Source of the DNA: Holophagaceae bacterium UBA1801
Lineage (GTDB): Bacteria; Acidobacteriota; Holophagae; Holophagales; Holophagaceae
NCBI GenBank assembly: GCA_002319925.1
Contig: DCFP01000162.1
Span: 1-6,143 of the forward strand
Direction: 5' to 3'
DNA: 6,143 nucleotides
Part shown: piece after piece, positions 5,478 through 6,143 of the stretch
Layout: each line of letters starts with the position of its first letter
Position numbering within the stretch: the first letter of the stretch is position 1
Notes under the pieces: generated by a model
Database searches by the model: none
What the model was told of the DNA's origin: nothing
The model's input: the letters and a program-made list of their open reading frames with translations, nothing else
Program-made: the position numbers and the translations under genes

Positions 5478-6143
5478 GTCACGCGCTTCTGATCGTTGAG
5501 GACGAAACGATCCTCGCCAAGAACATCCGGATCTATTTCGAGCGCGCCGGCTACGATGTGCGGGCCGCCCTCAGTGCCGAGGAAGGGCTGCGCCAGCTCG
5601 ATCTCTTCAAGCCCGATGTGGTGCTGCTCGACTATCAATTGCCCGACATGGACGGCCTGGGAATGCTGACGGCCCTGCGCAAGATCGACCCGATGCTCAA
5701 GGTGGTCATGCTCACCGGCCAAGGCAGTGTGGATCTTGCGGTCAAGGCCATGAAGCTGGGCGCCGCGGACTTTCTGACGAAACCCGTCGAGCTTGAGAAA
5801 CTGCGCCTGCTGATCGAAAAGCTGTTCAGCGAGGAGAGGACCGCCCACGCACTCTCCTACTACCGCGATCGGGAAAGCAGGGACAGTGGAATCCGGCAAC
5901 TGATCGGTGAGTCCGCCCCAATGCAGGAGCTGAAGCACACGGTCGACCGTCTGCTGGCGGCGGAGCGGGCGCTGGGCGACGATGAACCCCCGGCCGTGTT
6001 GATCACGGGCGAAACGGGCACCGGCAAGGAAGTACTGGCCCGGTCGCTGCACTACGATGGTCCGCGCGCGGCAGGTCCCTTCATCGAACTCAACTGCGGA
6101 ACGATCCCGGCGCATCTCCTCGAATCCGAACTGTTCGGCCACG
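5474..6143 (+). CDS. NtrC-family sigma-54-dependent response regulator (3' part outside window)
   Basis: 223 residues are visible. Residues 1-120 are a receiver domain: Glu9-Asp10 form the acidic pocket, Asp53 (VVLLDYQLPDMDG) is the phosphorylation site, Thr81 (MLTGQG) and Lys103 (LTKPVE) are the switch residues. A linker (~121-140) leads to an AAA+ sigma-54 activator domain starting at RQLIGESAPMQELK. Its Walker A is GETGTGKE (179-186), followed by FIELNCGTIPAHLLESELFG (203-222). The window ends just before the expected GAFTGA loop, so sigma-54 contact and the C-terminal HTH cannot be checked. The ATG overlaps the kinase stop (ATGA), and GGAGG at 5459-5463 lies 10 nt upstream within the kinase gene; both point to coupled translation. 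By family, phosphorylation by the partner kinase would drive ATP-dependent opening of sigma-54 promoters. The target genes are not evident here. Confidence 0.97.
   Translation, partial: MSHALLIVEDETILAKNIRIYFERAGYDVRAALSAEEGLRQLDLFKPDVVLLDYQLPDMDGLGMLTALRKIDPMLKVVMLTGQGSVDLAVKAMKLGAADFLTKPVELEKLRLLIEKLFSEERTAHALSYYRDRESRDSGIRQLIGESAPMQELKHTVDRLLAAERALGDDEPPAVLITGETGTGKEVLARSLHYDGPRAAGPFIELNCGTIPAHLLESELFGH

Noticed and set aside
5189..6142. 317-codon minus-strand open frame antisense to the kinase end and the regulator.
   Set aside because: It spans two overlapping real genes and shows no recognisable motif.

Overview
This is a GC-rich window from a Gram-negative bacterium. The Gram-negative assignment rests on an OmpA-type peptidoglycan-binding protein with a signal peptide, an exported esterase, and a sensor kinase with a periplasmic domain next to an NtrC-type (sigma-54) response regulator. 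The phylum cannot be read from the sequence. Shine-Dalgarno sites are clear before most genes, starts include GTG, and the high GC produces long antisense open frames that are not genes. I see no rRNA, tRNA, insertion sequence, CRISPR array or prophage hallmark.

Layout, left to right. (1) The 3' end of an unrecognised plus-strand gene runs from the window edge to 457 and is followed by a hairpin terminator (481-513). (2) A minus-strand gene (593-1702) encodes an exported alpha/beta-hydrolase of the esterase D / antigen 85-like family and converges on gene 1. (3) A divergent intergenic stretch of about 240 bp carries a good sigma-70-like promoter for the esterase (TTGACA, 17 nt, TAGCGT) and a short inverted repeat in the presumed esterase leader. 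(4) A plus-strand gene (1943-2986) encodes an aldo/keto reductase that closely resembles E. coli YghZ/Gpr; a stem-loop that may terminate it follows. (5) A plus-strand gene (3145-3981) encodes an exported OmpA-family protein with an unrecognised N-terminal domain. (6) 77 nt later comes a membrane sensor histidine kinase (4059-5477). (7) An NtrC-family response regulator starts at 5474, overlaps the kinase stop by ATGA, and is cut by the window edge inside its AAA+ domain.

The kinase and regulator form a translationally coupled two-component system. By family knowledge, the kinase senses something in the periplasm through a Cache-like domain and phosphorylates Asp53 of the regulator, which then activates sigma-54 promoters. 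No credible sigma-54 promoter lies in the window, so its targets are probably elsewhere. The OmpA-like gene just upstream lies on the same strand with no convincing terminator between, so it may be co-transcribed, which is inference. The aldehyde reductase and the secreted esterase share an intergenic region but have no demonstrated link. Nothing here is clearly a new system. The points most worth a second look are the kinase H-box with Gly in place of the usual acidic residue, the unassigned N-terminal domain of the OmpA-like protein, and the unrecognised gene at the left edge.
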